From positions 1 through 6,531 of the forward strand of contig JAQUQP010000110.1 of assembly GCA_028716025.1 (NCBI GenBank): 6,531 bases of DNA, given 5' to 3'. A model generated the notes under the pieces. That model searched no databases. It was not told where the DNA came from and worked only from the letters and a program-made list of their open reading frames with translations. Shown here in pieces: positions 5,902 to 6,531 of this stretch. Every line of letters starts with the position of its first letter. The stretch's first letter is position 1. The translations under genes and the position numbers were made by a program. Source of the DNA: a bacterium. Lineage in GTDB: Bacteria > UBA6262.

Positions 5902-6251
5902 TGTTTCGCATCATGTGTAAGTCAAAAATTCACCGGGCAACGGTTACCGAAGCTAATTTAGCCTACGAAGGCAGTATCAGTATTGACAAGACTTTGCTTA
6001 AAGCCGCGGATATCCTGCCTTTTGAAAAAGTCCAGGTGTTGAATATCAATAATGGTTCCCGGGTGGAAACCTACGTCATGGAAGCGCCAGCCGGTTCCGG
6101 GGTCATTTGCCTGAACGGGGCTGCGGCTCGCTGGGGGCAACCAGGCGACCTGGTGATCATTATTGCCTATGAAGTAGTGGAAGAAAAGAAGACTAAAAAA
6201 TACCAGCCCAAGATCGTGCTGGTCGATGCAAGCAATAGGATCAAAAAGTGA
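5901..6251 (+). CDS. panD: Aspartate 1-decarboxylase (pyruvoyl-dependent)
   Basis: PanD removes the alpha-carboxyl of L-aspartate to give beta-alanine, a precursor of pantothenate and coenzyme A. It is made as an inactive proenzyme that cleaves itself between Gly24 and Ser25, Ser25 becoming the pyruvoyl cofactor. Here the YEGS motif puts Gly24-Ser25 at exactly those positions. Other active-site residues are in place: Lys9 and His11 in [14 protein letters not shown], Arg54 in NNGSRVETY with Thr57 and Tyr58, and NGAAAR (72-77). The sequence resembles the Bacillus subtilis type. At 116 residues it is slightly short (usually 126-139); what is lost is the variable C-terminal tail, not the core. 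GGAGG at 5889-5893 lies seven bases before ATG, inside the end of the thioesterase gene. The panB and panC genes are not in the window. Confidence 0.96.
   Translation: MFRIMCKSKIHRATVTEANLAYEGSISIDKTLLKAADILPFEKVQVLNINNGSRVETYVMEAPAGSGVICLNGAAARWGQPGDLVIIIAYEVVEEKKTKKYQPKIVLVDASNRIKK
6237..6240 (+). promoter_or_regulatory. Ribosome-binding site for the GTG-started ABC ATPase
   Basis: AGGA lies seven bases before GTG at 6248, inside the last codons of panD. No ATG occurs in this frame near the conserved N-terminal strand of the ATPase, so this GTG, overlapping the panD stop as GTGA, is the best start. Confidence 0.6.
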
Positions 6252-6531
6252 TCAAGATCATAAATCTGACCAAGAGATACGGTAAGCTGCTGGCTCTGGA
6301 TAACTTAAATCTTGATATCTCACCCGGTGAGATTTTTGGTTTTTTAGGGCCTAATGGTGCCGGTAAAACTACAACCGTTAAATTACTGTGCGGTTTACTT
6401 AAGCCTAGCCAAGGCCAGGCCATTGTTGGCGGGATCGACATCCAGCAGCATCCGGAAGAGGCCAAAAAGATCATCGGCTTAGTGCCTGATTTTCCTTTTG
6501 TCTATAAAAAATTAACCGGTCAGGAGTTTCT
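6248..6531 (+). CDS. ABC transporter ATP-binding protein, N-terminal part (cut by window end)
   Basis: The frame opens at GTG, overlaps the panD stop by four bases (GTGA), and runs off the window after 94 codons. The protein begins [20 protein letters not shown], followed by [20 protein letters not shown] with Walker A at residues 34-42 (Lys40 contacts the phosphates), then [17 protein letters not shown], then the Q-loop region [19 protein letters not shown] (76-94). The [12 protein letters not shown] form and the PD-P-Y-LTG-EF wording are typical of ATPases paired with ABC-2 or EcsB-like membrane proteins, usually exporters. The Q-loop Gln position holds Asp81. The signature motif, Walker B and any permease lie beyond the window, so the substrate cannot be named. 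Tight coupling to panD suggests co-transcription, not a functional link. Confidence 0.9.
   Translation, partial: MIKIINLTKRYGKLLALDNLNLDISPGEIFGFLGPNGAGKTTTVKLLCGLLKPSQGQAIVGGIDIQQHPEEAKKIIGLVPDFPFVYKKLTGQEF
6317..6345 (+). other. Terminator-like hairpin plus T-runs inside the ABC ATPase gene
   Basis: ATCTCAC (6317-6323) pairs with GTGAGAT (6327-6333) around a three-base CCG loop. TTTTT (6333-6337, overlapping the last stem base) follows at once, and TTTTTT comes at 6340-6345. This is the shape of an intrinsic terminator, though the stem is only 7 bp with three G-C pairs. It sits over codons for [11 protein letters not shown], a conserved Walker A lead-in, so protein constraint may explain it. 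Confidence 0.4.

Noticed and set aside
3615..6154. Several small 6-bp stems with three-base loops: 3615-3629, 5167-5181 and 6140-6154.
   Set aside because: About 1.6 such 6-3-6 hairpins are expected by chance at this window length; three, all in conserved coding regions and without T-tracts, is not a clear excess.

Overview
The window is a compact, single-strand stretch of bacterial chromosome. Seven complete genes and the start of an eighth all lie on the + strand, with gaps of only 8, 42, 27, 20 and 39 bases and then overlaps of 1 and 4 bases. I see no convincing terminator or promoter between the genes, so it reads as one operon or part of one. Nearly every gene has a clear Shine-Dalgarno sequence. 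Two starts are GTG. An exported beta-barrel-like protein ending in Phe suggests a two-membrane (Gram-negative type) bacterium. The proteins look bacterial but match no cultured model species I can recall closely. The diverged long class II aldolase, the barrel protein and the short tandem repeats in the gaps would fit an uncultured candidate phylum such as Omnitrophota, Margulisbacteria/Saganbacteria or relatives. That placement is a guess.

Layout: 12-677 secreted or outer-membrane beta-barrel-like protein of unknown role; 686-1648 accA (acetyl-CoA carboxylase carboxyltransferase alpha); 1644-1671 four tandem copies of a 7-base repeat; 1691-2665 pfkA (6-phosphofructokinase); 2693-4018 a diverged, long class II fructose-bisphosphate aldolase; 4039-5460 pyk (pyruvate kinase); 5464-5497 four tandem copies of an 8-base repeat that also supplies the ribosome-binding tract of the next gene; 5500-5901 a YbgC-like hotdog acyl-CoA thioesterase; 5901-6251 panD (aspartate 1-decarboxylase); 6248 to the window end, an ABC transporter ATPase cut by the edge.

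The genes make sense together as central carbon metabolism. PfkA and the aldolase carry out consecutive upper steps of glycolysis and Pyk the last ATP-yielding step. AccA takes acetyl-CoA into malonyl-CoA for fatty-acid synthesis. PanD makes beta-alanine for pantothenate and coenzyme A. The thioesterase hydrolyses acyl-CoA. The barrel protein and the ABC ATPase have no obvious link to this theme.

I found no clearly new multi-gene system here. The points most worth a second look are the two tandem-repeat arrays, which share the same plan (four copies, in a gap, second copy with G to C at unit position 4), substitutions in the active or cation sites of Pyk, the aldolase and PfkA, and two intragenic hairpins, one of them terminator-like.
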